This document shows, in pieces, positions 48,902-60,036 of a stretch of DNA of 64,000 nucleotides. This DNA is from Spiroplasma taiwanense CT-1 (GTDB taxonomy: Bacteria > Bacillota_I > Bacilli_A > Mycoplasmatales > Mycoplasmataceae): assembly GCF_000439435.1 (NCBI RefSeq), contig NC_021846.1, positions 1,011,141 to 1,075,140 of the forward strand, written 5' to 3'. The position numbers were made by a program, and so were the translations under genes. Below the pieces are notes generated by a model. It worked only from the letters and a program-made list of their open reading frames with translations, made no database searches and was not told the origin of the DNA. How positions within the stretch are numbered: position 1 is the first letter of the stretch; each line of letters starts with the position of its first letter.

Positions 48902-50434
48902 ATGGGATTAGTATTTTTTAATGATTTTTCACATGCTAATGGAGGTAAAAAATTATATGATAATACATCAATTAGACTAAATAGAGGTGAACATATAGCT
49001 CTTATTGGTCCAAATGGTGCAGGAAAAACAACTTTACTAAACATAATTGCAGGTAAAATGCCTGTAGATAAAGGTGAATTAAAAATTCATTCTAAAACAA
49101 AGATTGGCTATCTAGATCAACATCAAGATGTTAATTTAAAAGAAACTGTCGATCAATATTTAAAAGGAGCATTTAATGAATTATTTGAGCTTGAAAAAAG
49201 GATGAATAAAATTTATGAAGATATGGTAATTGAATATAATGAGGATTTACTAGTAAAAGCTTTAAAATATCAAGATATCTTAAATTTAAATGATTTTGAT
49301 TCAATAGATAAAAAAATAGGTAATTTAGTTACAGGTTTAGGAATTGGTCAAGAAAAATTAAATTCTAAAATGGAAGAACTTAGTGGTGGACAAAGAGGAA
49401 AAGTAATTTTGGCAAAGTTACTACTAAGTGGAAATGATTTTTTACTACTTGATGAACCGACTAATTTTTTAGATCTTAATCAAGTTGAGTGATTGGCAAA
49501 ATTTTTAGAAAATTATGAAAAAGCATTTATAATGGTTTCACATGATAATGATTTTATAAATAAAACTTGTGAAATAATTTATGCCTTAGATAATTTAAAA
49601 TTAACTAGATTTGTTGGGAATTACGATAAATATTTACAAGAGTCAGAACTAAAAAAAGAGCAATATGATAAAGCATTTATTTCTCAACAAAGAGAAATAA
49701 AAAAATTAGAAACTTATGTAGCAAAAAATAAAGCAAGAGCTTCTACTGCAAAAAGTGCGCAATCAAGACAAAAAGTATTAGATAAAATGAATGTTATTTC
49801 TGAAAGAAAGGATCTAACAAAGCCAAAATTTGCTTTTTCTTATAAGAGGCCTTCAACTAGTGTTATTGTTAGAGCAGAAGAACTTGTTATAGGCTATGAT
49901 TCACCTCTTTTACATTCACTAAATTTTGAATTAAGAGAAGGTGAAAAATGCATTATAAGTGGTAGAAATGGTATTGGAAAAACAACTTTTTTGAAAACTA
50001 TGGCTACAGAAATAAGTGCTTTTTCTGGAAAAGTAGAGTTAGGTAATAATGTAGAATATGCTTATTTTAAACAAATTGAAAATGTAAATGGAATTTCAGC
50101 AATTCAATATTTTATGAATAAATTCCCAACAATTACAGAATCTGAAGCAAGATCAAAAATTGCTCAATTTGGTGTAAAAAATACACTAATGATGCAACCT
50201 ATGGAAACTTTATCTGGTGGAGAGCAAACAAGAGTCAGACTTGCTGCCTTGAGTATGATACCATGTAGTCTTTTAGTTCTTGACGAACCAACTAATCATA
50301 TTGATGTTTTAGCAAAAGAATCTTTATTAGAAGCTATTGAAAATTTTAATGGAACTGTTATATTAACAACTCATGATATAAACTTTTCAACAAATTGAGC
50401 AAATAGAACACTTGATTTTACAGATTTAGTGTAA
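48902..50434 (+). CDS. ABC-F ATPase, translation-associated
   Basis: 510 residues with two ABC domains and no membrane helices, as in EttA/Uup/ABC-F proteins that act on the ribosome. Domain 1: ALIGPNGAGKTTLLNIIAGK, signature LSGGQRGK, LLDEPTNFLD. A charged linker (RARASTAKSAQSRQK type) spans about residues 270-310. Domain 2: ISGRNGIGKTTFLKT, LSGGEQTRVRLAALS, LDEPTNHID. TGA tryptophans at 49490-49492 and 50396-50398 join the pieces. The subfamily is not certain. Confidence 0.92.
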
Positions 50435-50462
50435 AATAATTTTAATACTTGGAGGTGTTATA

Positions 50463-50624
50463 ATGGGTAATAAACAATTTGATGCAGGTTGTTTTAAATG
50501 TGTTGAAGAGATGCAAAAAACAACAAGTGGTGGAGTTGCTTCTAATATACTTGCAAGTAAAATGCAACAAAATCTTGCACAACAAGATTTAAATAGCATT
50601 CACTTATGTTCAAAACATTCATAA
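50463..50624 (+). CDS. Small CxxC protein, 53 residues
   Basis: Strong ribosome site TTGGAGGTG ahead of ATG 50463. The sequence MGNKQFDAGCFKCVEEMQKT has a CxxC and a later lone Cys (HLCSKHS at the end), perhaps for metal or redox. It lies 28 nt after the ABC-F gene and before a terminator, so it is co-transcribed. Not a family I recognise. Confidence 0.65.
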   Translation: MGNKQFDAGCFKCVEEMQKTTSGGVASNILASKMQQNLAQQDLNSIHLCSKHS

Positions 50625-50625
50625 T

Positions 50626-50654
50626 AAAAACGAACCTTTAAGGTTTGTTTTTAT
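50626..50654. terminator. Bidirectional terminator, convergent genes
   Basis: Stem AAACGAACCTT / AAGGTTTGTTT with a G-U pair and a tight loop, flanked by A and T runs. It ends the ABC-F/CxxC unit and overlaps the last codons of ispE on the other strand. Confidence 0.8.
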
Positions 50655-51315
50655 TATTTTTAATAAATGTGGAACCTGAACCACTCATAAAACCCAAATT
50701 TGCAAACTTTACTAACTCTGGATATAAGGAAAGTGCAGGAATTGTTAACATATTTTGTTCTTTTCGATTTTTTCAACTTTCTATTTTATCAAATTGACTA
50801 TAAACAAGTTTTGTGTCTACTTCAATATTTGTAAATATAAGATTTTCTTTTTTAATTATTACTCTTGTTCTTCTTTTATATACCCTATTTCCATATCCTT
50901 TTACATAGGCAGTATTGAATTCTTTAATAAAAAAGTAACAGTCCATACCAATTTTTTTTGCAATTTTTTTAAGAATTTTCTTATTATTAGTAAAAGCTTT
51001 TGCAACAGAAATTGCATTGCTACTCCCTCCACCAAGACCAGAACCTAATGGAATATTTTTTTTCAAAGTGATAGAGTAAAAATTTTTAATTACTTTATGT
51101 TTTCTTAAAATTTCTAAAACTTTGTATATAAAATTTTCAGTTTCTAATTTTTTAATATTACATTTAATTTTGTCCATTTTTAATTTGTTTTTATTAATAA
51201 CAATCTCATCATATAGATTTTCAACAATTGTAAATAATGATTTTATTTTATGATATTTTCCTTTTAATTTATACACTTTCAAGAACAGATTCACTTTAGC
51301 ATAACTTTTAATCAT
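50638..51315 (-). CDS. ispE: 4-diphosphocytidyl-2-C-methyl-D-erythritol kinase
   Basis: MEP-pathway GHMP kinase; 225 residues, clearly shorter than the usual ~280. N-terminus MIKSYAKVNLFLKVYKLKGK; the ATP loop is IPLGSGLGGGSSNA; the C-terminal GHMP motif is FMSGSGSTF. All core motifs remain, so it is a compact version rather than a fragment. The start overlaps rsmA by 8 nt. Confidence 0.9.
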
Positions 51316-52108
51316 TTTTTATTACCATATCAAAAATTTTAATAAAATTATCTATTGAAATATTTTCTGGTCTTAAATTAGAATTTATTTTAAGAGAATC
51401 TAATATAAATTGTGCTTTAATTTTATCTAAAGTAAAGTTTGTTAAATTATTTAATATATTTTTTCTTTTATTATTAAAAATTTTTCTCACAAAATTAATA
51501 AATTCTTGTGGTTTTCTTACTTTTTGTATATTTAAATCGTTAAAAATTAATGTAACAATTGAAGAATCAACATTTGGTATTGGTTTAAATAAATTTCTAC
51601 TTACTGTAAATTCATACTTAGGAGTTGCATAAAGTTGAACCGCTATAGATAAATTATTGTAATTATTTTCATTAACCTTTGCGCATATTCTTTTAGCCAC
51701 TTCTTTTTGAACCATAAAAACAGCTTTATTTAAATATTTTGATAAGTTTAAAGTTTTAAATATAATTGCACTAGTAATATAATAAGGTGTATTTGAAATA
51801 ATTGAAACATTCTTAATATTATTACTCAATATTAATTTTTCTAAGTCTAACTCTAGTACATCTGAAATAATTAATTCAAAATTAGAATTTAAAATTTTAG
51901 ACTTAAGTATTTTTTCCATGTCTCTATCAATTTCTATTGCAATTACTTTTGAAAACTTATTACACAATTCTTCTGTTAAAGCTCCTTTTCCCGGACCAAT
52001 TTCAATGATTAAGTGCTCATATTCTTCACCCAATGTTGAAATAATTTTTTTAATTAAGTTTTTATCTGTTATAAAATTTTGTCCAAATCTTTTTTTTGCA
52101 TATTCCAT
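51308..52108 (-). CDS. rsmA: 16S rRNA dimethyladenosine transferase RsmA (KsgA)
   Basis: Dimethylates the two adenines near the 3' end of 16S rRNA; 266 residues. KRFGQNFITDKNLI opens the protein; EIGPGKGALTEEL binds SAM; SNTPYYITSAII is the NxPY catalytic motif. AGGAGAATAG precedes ATG 52108. In the conserved rnmV-rsmA-ispE order. Confidence 0.96.
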   Translation of the reverse strand: MEYAKKRFGQNFITDKNLIKKIISTLGEEYEHLIIEIGPGKGALTEELCNKFSKVIAIEIDRDMEKILKSKILNSNFELIISDVLELDLEKLILSNNIKNVSIISNTPYYITSAIIFKTLNLSKYLNKAVFMVQKEVAKRICAKVNENNYNNLSIAVQLYATPKYEFTVSRNLFKPIPNVDSSIVTLIFNDLNIQKVRKPQEFINFVRKIFNNKRKNILNNLTNFTLDKIKAQFILDSLKINSNLRPENISIDNFIKIFDMVIKND

Positions 52109-52109
52109 A

Positions 52110-52637
52110 CTATTCTCCTAAAATTTTTTTGATTTTCTCAGAATCTAAATTTAATAAATTAATTCATTTAAATAATTTTTTTACATTAATATTTTCACTT
52201 CAATTAAAGTTTTTTGCAATTTTTATTCTATTTTCTTTTAAGTGAAAATCGTTATTTAGAAAGTCAAATCAAGAAATTAAAAAATTATTAATATTAAACT
52301 TAATTAAATTAGAAAGAGAATTTATAATATCTTCATCATTTGCCTCTGCAATTCCTATTTTTTTTGAATTATTTATATTTTTTTTGTTGATAAACGCATT
52401 AAAACATTTAAAATTAAGATACATATTAATGTTATCTCGTATTCTATTTCCAGGTCCGTCTGGATCTGTAAAAACAATTATGCCACGTTTAGCATTAACA
52501 GCTTCTATTAATTTTAGAGTTTCATTAGATAAAGCAAGCCCATTAGTTTCTATTGTATCAATATTATTTTTACCAAAAATTTTTTTTAATTTTAAAGTAT
52601 CGGTGATACCTTCTACTACTACTACTTGTTTTATCTT
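52110..52637 (-). CDS. rnmV: Ribonuclease M5
   Basis: Matures 5S rRNA; 175 residues. The TOPRIM domain is visible as VVVEGITDTLKL (catalytic Glu) and FTDPDGPGNRIR (DxD). Its C-terminal part carries TGA tryptophans (FLISWFDFL). I start at ATG 52637 (MKIKQVVVVEG), after AAAGG, rather than at 52670. It ends 1 nt before rsmA. Confidence 0.93.
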
Positions 52638-52686
52638 CATAATAAAAACCTTTCTATTTAATACTAGCATTTAAAAAGCGATTATA

Positions 52687-52698
52687 GTATAATTATAC
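52687..52698. promoter_or_regulatory. Palindromic -10 box between rnmV and mreB
   Basis: GTATAATTATAC is a perfect 12-bp palindrome carrying TATAAT on both strands, in the 97-nt divergent spacer. It may drive both genes; start sites are inferred. Confidence 0.5.
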
Positions 52699-52734
52699 AC
52701 GAAGGGTTTTTTTCTTATAGAGGAGGAAATAAAA

Positions 52735-53778
52735 ATGGCATCATGAGACCGTAAAAGAGAATTCGTTGCACTTGACCTAGGAACAGCTAACGTTGTTGCA
52801 TACCTAGGTGGACAAGGGATCATTTATAATGAACCTTCAACAATGGCATACGATGTACATACAAATACAGTTGTCGCTTCTGGTGAACAAGCATATGAAA
52901 TGATTGGAAAAACTAACGACGACATTAGAATGGTAGTTCCATTAGTTGATGGGGTTATCGCAGATTTAGATGCAGCAAAAGATTTAATTAAAATAATCTT
53001 TTCTCGTATCAAATTATCAGACATCTTAAAAAATGCTTTAGTAGTTCTGGCTTGCCCTTCAGGAGTTACTGAATTAGAAAGAGGAGCATTAAAACAAGTT
53101 GTTGCTGATATGGGAGCAAAAAATGTTCTAGTTGAAGAAGAAGTTAAATTATCAGCTATCGGAGCTGGAATTAATATTTCATTAGCAAGTGGACATTTAG
53201 TTGTTGATATTGGTGGAGGAACTACTGATATTGCAATTATTTCAGCTGGAGATATTATTATTTCAAGATCAATCAAAGTTGCTGGAAATCACTTTGATGA
53301 AGAAATTAGAAAATATATTCGTGCTGAATACAACGTTTTAATTGGTATTAAAACTGCTGAAAAAATTAAAATGGAAATTGGGGCATTAACAAAAATTGAT
53401 AATGGTCGTACATTCCGTGCATTTGGACGTGATGTTATTTCTGGGTTACCAAGAGAAGTTGTTATATCACCAGACGAAGTTAAAAATGCACTATTAGCAC
53501 CTTTTTCAAAAATCACAGATTTAATTGTTGAAGTTATGGAAAACACACCAGCTGAATTAGCTGGAGATATCATTAGAAATGGTATTACAATATGTGGAGG
53601 AGGAGCTTTAATTAGAGGAATTGATACTTATTTTGAATCAATATTTCAATTAAAAGTAACTAAAGCTCAAGATCCGTTATTTACAGTTATTGAAGGAACA
53701 AAAGAATACGAAAAACAAGCAGAAAAATGATTAGAAGTTGTAGAATTACGTGATTCAAGAGAATACAATATTAAATAA
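52735..53778 (+). CDS. mreB: MreB paralogue, MreB2/MreB5-like
   Basis: Bacterial actin of the Spiroplasma cytoskeleton, which shapes and moves the helical cell; 347 residues. Actin-fold motifs are intact: phosphate 1 ALDLGTANVVAY, catalytic VEEEVKLSAIGAG, phosphate 2 DIGGGTTDIAII, adenosine ICGGGALIRG. AGGAGGAAA precedes ATG 52735. It is most like the copy at 58076. By genome order and residue pattern it could be the copy called MreB2 in Spiroplasma, but numbering needs a tree. Own promoter and own terminator. Confidence 0.95.
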
Positions 53779-53782
53779 TAAA

Positions 53783-53812
53783 AAAAGAAGTACATTAGAT
53801 ACTTCTTTTTTT
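53783..53812 (+). terminator. Terminator after the first mreB
   Basis: Stem AAAAGAAGTA / TACTTCTTTT followed by T-rich sequence, directly after the stop codon. Confidence 0.88.
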
Positions 53813-53987
53813 ATTTAAATATGATAGAAATTTAATACATATTTTTTAAACTTTTGTAATAAAAAAATAAATATATATTAAATTAAAAAAATAAAAAAAT
53901 GTATTTTTTATTTTTTTAAACTTATAATATAGTAGAATAATTTTAGAAATTAATTAAAATATATTTATAGATAAAGAGGTAAATTTT

Positions 53988-55022
53988 ATGGCAAAAACAA
54001 GTTTGAGATCAAGAAAACATATTGCTATAGATATAGGTACAAGTAAAACAAGGATTTATATAGAAGGTTTAGGAATAGTTTTTAATGAAGCAAGTTTAAT
54101 TGCTACTGATTATAAAACAAAAAAAATTATTGCCATTGGAAATACAGCAAAAAACTTTATTGGTAAACTTAACGGGTCTCTTCAAATAAAATATTTATTA
54201 AAAAAAGGAACAGTTACAGATTTAAATTTATTAAAAGTTTTTTTATTTTATATTTTAAGAAAATATGAAAATGAAATTAAGGGAAGTGTAGTAACTTTGG
54301 CTTGTCCAACAAGCTTAACTTCTTTAGAAAGAAAATCATTAATAGATTCTATTAAATCACTTGGCGTATTCTATATTAATGTAGAAGATGATATAAAATT
54401 AGCATTATATGGAGCAGGTGTAGACATTACTAAACCAGAAGGATATCTTTGTTTAGATATGGGCGCTGGAAAAACAACTGCTGGAATAATTGTTACTGGT
54501 GGAACAATCAATTCAAAATGAACAAAAGCTGCAGGTATTAGTATAGATAATGAAATAATTAAATATTTAAAATCAAAACATGGGATGATGATTGGTGAAC
54601 TTACAGCAGAAGCTGTTAAAATTTCTATTGCTTCATTAATTAAAATGAAGCAACCTCTTAAAACAAAAGCTTATGGATATGATTTAGGTTCTGCTATGCC
54701 AAAAGAACTTGAATTAAGTGATACTGAAATTTCAAAAGTTTTATTAGCAACTTTTGGAAATATTACTGATACAATAACAAGTTTACTTGAAGAAGCACCA
54801 AATGAAGTTGCTGGAGATATAATAAAAAACGGTTTATTTATTACTGGAGGGCTTTCAAATGTTCATGGTGTTAAAACATTTTTTGAAAATTTTTTTGAAA
54901 TACCTGTTAAAATACCAAAAAATTCTAATACTGCTGTAATTGATGGTGCCATTGCACATAAAGAATTGACAATGAAAAAAATTGAAATTGAAATGAATCC
55001 AATTCAAGAAAATAATTGATAA
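53988..55022 (+). CDS. mreB: Divergent MreB paralogue with altered ATPase residues (MreB3-like)
   Basis: 344 residues. Same actin fold as its neighbours, but phosphate 2 reads DMGAGKTTAG (residues 157-166) instead of DIGGGTTDIA, and the catalytic VEEE is VEDD (132-135). Phosphate 1, AIDIGTSKTRIY, is also drifted. From memory of the literature, Spiroplasma MreB3 has a Thr-to-Lys and Glu-to-Asp change at such sites, which fits. Slow or no ATP hydrolysis is expected. It ends with a TGA tryptophan followed by TAA at 55020-55022. argS follows after 61 nt. Confidence 0.9.
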
Positions 55023-55083
55023 TAAGACTTTAATAGTTTTATTTTTTTTTATAAAATATTACTATTAGAAATTGAGGTATAAA

Positions 55084-56739
55084 ATGAATATTTTTGTAAA
55101 TAAAATTAATGATATTTTAAGAAAAGCTATAAAAGAATTAGATTATATTGGAGAAATAATAATTGAAAGACCTAAATTAATTCAAGATGCGGATTTTGCA
55201 ACTAACTTTGCACTAATTAATGCAAAAAAAAATAATTTAACTCCATTAGAAATTGCTGAAGCAATTGTCAAAAAAATTCAAAAAAATGAAATGTTTGAGA
55301 AAGTTGAATTTGTAAAACCAGGTTTTATAAATTTTAGAATCAATAAACCTCAATTTAATTCTGTAATTAAAGAAATAAATATTTTAAAAGAAAATTATGG
55401 CAAATCAAAAAGAAAAAACTTTTTATATAATTTAGAGTTGGTTTCTGCAAATCCTACTGGCTTTTTACACGTAGGTCATGCTAGAAATGGAGCTATTGGT
55501 GATTCAGTAGCTAGAATCTTAAAATTTGCAGGTTATGACGTTCAAACAGAATACTATACAAATGATGCTGGCAATCAAATAAATATTTCTGCAACAACAC
55601 TTTTTTATTACTATAAAAAAAAATTAGGCTGCAAAATCGATGCACCTGATGAAATGTATGGTGGTGACATGTATTTAGAAATAGCTCAAAAATTTGTAGA
55701 TAATTATGGTAATAAATTTATTGAAATTGAAATTGAAAATAATAAAATTAATAACAAAGAAGTCAATGAAATATTTAAGTCAAAATCTATTTTCTATTTC
55801 ATGCATGAAATTAAAAAACAATTAAAAAGTTTTGATATTAATATTGACTATTATTCAAGTGAAGCAAAAATGTATGAAAAAAATATGATTGAAGATGTTA
55901 TCAAAAAATATCAAGAATTAGATAAAACATATTTAAAAGATAATGCATTATGGCTTAAAACAACTCTCTTTGGTGACGATAAAGATAGAGTATTAAAAAA
56001 AACTGATGGATCATATACATATATAACGCCTGATATTGCAAGCCACGTAGACAGAATAAAAAGAACATTAGCAAATAAATATGTAAATCTTTGAGGAGGA
56101 GATCATCATGGATATATTATTAGATTAAGATCAGGTTTAGCTCTTTTAGGTTATGATTTTAATCTTTTAGATATTGATATGATTCAAATGGTAAGATTAA
56201 TTAAAGATGGAAAAGAATTTAAAATGTCAAAAAGAAAGGGAACAGCTGTTTGACTAATAGATTTACTTGAAATGGTTGGAAAAGATGCAATTAGATATAT
56301 GCTTGTCTCAAAGACACCCTCAAGTCACATGGATTTTGATTTAGACTTAGCTATTGAAAAAAATTCAGTTAACCCTGTTTATTATGCACAATATGCAACA
56401 GCAAGAAGTAAAAAAATTATAATTAGTTTTGAGGAAAAATTAATTAATATTGAAGATTTAGATTTTAATTTTGAAACTCAAAAAGAAAGAGAAATAATAA
56501 TTCACTTGGATAGCTTCAACTCAACAGTTGAATATGCAGCAAATTATAGATTGCCTAATATTATTTGTGATTATATTCAAAATCTTTCAAAATTATTTCA
56601 TTCATATTATGCAGAAACAAAAATAATTGATGAAAATATTGAAAAAACTAGCCAAAAAATTTGATTAGTTAAATCAATTTATCAAATTTTAACCAATGCT
56701 TTTAATTTAGTTGGTATTTCAGTAAAAGATGAAATGTAA
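55084..56739 (+). CDS. argS: Arginyl-tRNA synthetase
   Basis: Class I synthetase, 551 residues. [20 protein letters not shown] holds the HIGH-like motif; [11 protein letters not shown] is the KMSKS equivalent, with a TGA tryptophan. GGDHHGYI precedes it. The ATG at 55084 follows GAGGT; the TTG at 55072 is less likely. It is placed between mreB genes and may be read from the upstream mreB3-like promoter. Confidence 0.95.
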
Positions 56740-56794
56740 ATTTTAATTTGATTAGAATTTATATTTATTTATAATTAATAAAATATTACTAAGG

Positions 56795-56819
56795 GACAAT
56801 TTGCAAATTGTCTTTTTTT
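56795..56819 (+). terminator. Terminator after argS
   Basis: Perfect palindrome GACAATTTG / CAAATTGTC followed by seven T. Confidence 0.88.
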
Positions 56820-56903
56820 ATGCTAAAATCAATGAAGATTATGTATTCTATTTTTAACTAGAAATACTTAATTCATTAAAAATATTTAAAAGGAGAAATC
56901 ATC

Positions 56904-57941
56904 ATGGCATTAGGAAATAAAAAACCAACTTTCGTGTCAATGGACCTTGGAACTGCAAATACTTTAGTTTATATTGCTGGACAAGGTATCGTTTATAATG
57001 AACCATCAATAGTTGCTTACAGAATAAAAGAAAATAAAATTATTGCTGTAGGAGAAGAAGCTTACAAAATGATTGGAAAAGGAAACAAAACAATTAGAGT
57101 TGTAAGACCAATGGTTGATGGAGTTATTACTGACATTAGAGCTACTGAAGCTCAATTGAGATATATTTTCTCAAAATTACGTATTACAAAACAATTAAAA
57201 AATTCAGTTATGTTATTAGCATGTCCATCAGTTATTACTGAATTGGAAAAAACTGCTCTTAAAAAAATTGCAGTTAATTTAGGTGCAGATCAAGTATTTG
57301 TTGAAGAAGAAGTAAAAATGGCTGCCTTAGGTGGAGGAGTTAATATATATGCTCCAACAGGAAACTTAATAGTTGATATGGGTGGAGGAACTACTGATAT
57401 TGCTGTTTTAGCATCTGGAGATATTGTTCTTTCAAAATCAATTAAAGTTGCAGGAAACTATTTAAACGATGAGTGTCAAAAATTTATTCGTTCACAATAT
57501 GGTTTAGAAATTGGTTCAAAAACTGCTGAATCAATTAAAGTTAATGTTGGTTCATTAGCAAAATATCCAGATGAAAGACGTATGAAAGTTTATGGACGTG
57601 ACGTTGTTTCTGGATTACCAAGAGAAATTGAAATTACACCAGAAGAAGTACGTGAAGTATTAAAAGTACCTGTATCAAGAATTATTGATTTAACAGTTCA
57701 AGTTTTAGAAGATACTCCACCAGAATTAGCAGGAGATATTTTTAGAAATGGTATAACTATTTGTGGAGGTTGTGCCTTAATTAGAGGTATCGATAAATAT
57801 TTTGCAGATACATTGCAATTGCCAACAAAGGTTGGAGAACAACCATTACTTGCTGTTATTAATGGAACTAAAAAATTCGAATCAGAAATTTGAGAAATTA
57901 TTAAATCTCAAAGACTTCATGATGACATAATGAATAGATAA
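56904..57941 (+). CDS. mreB: MreB paralogue, MreB1/MreB4-like
   Basis: 345 residues. Motifs intact: SMDLGTANTLVYIAGQG, VEEEVKMAALGGG, DMGGGTTDIAVLASGD and ICGGCALIRG. The sequence (VRPMVDGVITDIRATEAQLR) is closer to ordinary bacterial MreB than its neighbours. AAGGAG precedes ATG 56904. It ends after a TGA tryptophan (SEIWEIIKS). Own terminators on both sides, so separately transcribed. By order it could be MreB4. Confidence 0.95.
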
Positions 57942-57955
57942 TATTTATTATTTAA

Positions 57956-57988
57956 AGATACTAATTAAATTAATTAGTATCTTTTTTT
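57956..57988 (+). terminator. Terminator between mreB genes
   Basis: Long inverted repeat AGATACTAATTAA / TTAATTAGTATCT followed by T7. Confidence 0.85.
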
Positions 57989-58075
57989 CATTCTTGTAAT
58001 ATTATAAATATTGTTTTATTTCTTTTAAAATAGTATAATGATTACACATAATTTATTATGAAGTAGGAGGAAAAT

Positions 58076-59134
58076 ATGAAAATAGACGAACGTACATTTA
58101 TTGCATTAGATTTAGGTACTAGTAATATACTTGCTTTTGTTGGAAAACAAGGAATAGTTTATGACGAACCATCAATTATGGCATATGATAATATGACAAA
58201 CTCATTAGTTGCTCTTGGTAATGATGCATACGAAATGGTTGGAAAGACAAATGATAACATAAGAATGGTTATTCCAATTAGAGATGGAGTTATTACTGAT
58301 TTAGATGCAGCAAAGGATTTACTAAAACATGTTTTTGGAAAATTAAAAATGTTAAATGATTGAAAAAATTCAATCATCTTATTAGCTTGTCCAAGTGAGG
58401 TTACAAAACTTGAAAGAGATGCTCTTAAACAAGTTGCATATGATATGGGAGCAGAAATTGTGATTGTTGAAGAAGAAGTAAAAATGGCTGCTTTAGGAGC
58501 AGGTATCAACATTGATGTTCCAAAAGGAAATATTGTTATTGATATTGGTGGAGGAACTACTGATATTGCAATTATTTCGGCTGGAGATATTGTTATTTCT
58601 AGATCAATTAAAGTGGCTGGAAATGCTTTTGATGAAGAAATTAAAAAATATATTCGTTCAGAATATAATGTAACTATTGGTGATAAGACAGCAGAAAATG
58701 CAAAAAAAGAACTTGGTTCATTAGCAAAATATAAAGGTGAAAGAACACTATCTGTTTTTGGTAGAGATATTGTATCTGGTTTACCAAAAGAAGCAATTAT
58801 AAGCTCAGAAGAAATAAGAAATGTACTTGTAAATGCATTTAGTAGAATTACTGATTTATTAATTGAATTAATGGAAAATACACCACCAGAATTAGCAGGA
58901 GATATTATTTCAAATGGATTTACAATATGTGGTGGAGGTTCACAAATTAGAGGAATAAAAGAATACTTTAATGGCATTTTCTCAGTACCATGTCAAATTT
59001 CTCCAAACCCACTAACTGGTGTTATTGAAGGGGCAAAAACTTTTCAAAAAGTAATTAGCAACAGAATTGAAAATGACTATTATGGTAAAAATGCAAAAAA
59101 TGTTAAAAAAGGAAGTCAAAGTTCATATATCTAA
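58076..59134 (+). CDS. mreB: MreB paralogue, MreB5/MreB2-like
   Basis: 352 residues. Motifs: ALDLGTSNILAFVGKQG, VEEEVKMAALGAG, DIGGGTTDIAIISAGD and ICGGGSQIRGI. A TGA tryptophan at 58361-58363 (NDWKNS) splits it in standard code. The C-terminal tail, about 20 residues, is basic and Ser-rich (KNVKKGSQSSYI), unlike the other copies. In Spiroplasma citri MreB5 has been tied to helicity; by order and by likeness to the copy at 52735 this may be MreB5. GTAGGAGG precedes the ATG. Confidence 0.95.
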
Positions 59135-59173
59135 TAAATAAAAATTTAAATAATATTACTAATAAATTAATTT

Positions 59174-59202
59174 AAAAATCGTGCTTAAATAGCACGATTT
59201 TT
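59174..59202. terminator. Bidirectional terminator between mreB and tatD
   Basis: Stem AAAAATCGTGC / GCACGATTTTT with a 7-nt loop, between convergent genes. Confidence 0.9.
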
Positions 59203-59228
59203 AAATTTTTATACCTAAAAAATTATTT

Positions 59229-60023
59229 TTAATTAATATTAAACACTTTAAGTGCATTATTTGTAGTTGCTTCAATTACATCATCTTTTGTAATGTTTCT
59301 AATATTTGCAATTTTTTCAATTGTATAAACAATTTCTTTTGAAGTATTTATTTTACCTCTTTTTGGTTCAGGTGTTAAATACGGTGCATCCGTTTCTACA
59401 ATCATTTCATTCAAAGAAAGTTTTTCAACAGTTTCATGTAATTCATAAGCATTTTTAAATGTAACTACACCTGGAATAGAAATTAAATATCCTCTAGTTG
59501 TAAATTTTTTTGCCAATTTTATTCCTCTTGTATAACAATGGACAATTGCCTTTTTAACCTTTAAATCATCTAAAATTTCCAATGCATCATTGTAAGCCTG
59601 CTCAGAGTTATCATTATCTCTTAAATGCATCATAACAGCTAAATCATTTTTCATTGCAATTTCGATTTGTTTTCTAAAAAAATCCTTTTGAATTTCTTTA
59701 AACTCAGTAGAATAATAGTAATCTAATCCAATTTCGCCAATAGCAACAACATTATCGCCATGAGATAATAGTTCAATTTCTTCTAAATCTTTATTTAAAA
59801 AATTTTGTACATCATTTGGGTGAATTCCAACTGCTGCATAAACATTTGAAAATTTTAAAGCATATTTCACAGCTTGTTTTGAAGATTCAATATCAAATCC
59901 AACACAACAAAATCTAGAAACTCCACTAGCTTGAGCCTCCTCTATCATTTCTGATGTTTCAATTTCCTTTTCCTTATAAACACTATCATTAAAATGTGTA
60001 TGTGTATCAAAAATTCCTGCCAT
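59229..60023 (-). CDS. tatD: TatD-family metal-dependent DNase
   Basis: 264 residues. FDTHTHFND (metal-binding HxH), VGIHPND, IGEIGLDYYY, VHCYTRG and ETDAPYLTPEP are the ordered TatD motifs. Expected to be a 3' exonuclease or D-aminoacyl-type hydrolase in the cytosol. It starts 13 nt after mnmE. Confidence 0.93.
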   Translation of the reverse strand: MAGIFDTHTHFNDSVYKEKEIETSEMIEEAQASGVSRFCCVGFDIESSKQAVKYALKFSNVYAAVGIHPNDVQNFLNKDLEEIELLSHGDNVVAIGEIGLDYYYSTEFKEIQKDFFRKQIEIAMKNDLAVMMHLRDNDNSEQAYNDALEILDDLKVKKAIVHCYTRGIKLAKKFTTRGYLISIPGVVTFKNAYELHETVEKLSLNEMIVETDAPYLTPEPKRGKINTSKEIVYTIEKIANIRNITKDDVIEATTNNALKVFNIN

Positions 60024-60036
60024 TTTTATTTTCTCC

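Noticed and set aside
53779..53987. Possible small RNA between the first two mreB genes
   Set aside because: Apart from the terminator and an AT-rich promoter with TATAAT before the second gene, no stable structure is apparent.
58159..58977. 272-codon minus-strand frame opposite the last mreB
   Set aside because: Long only because the mreB frame leaves few antisense stops; mreB motifs on the other strand are unmistakable.
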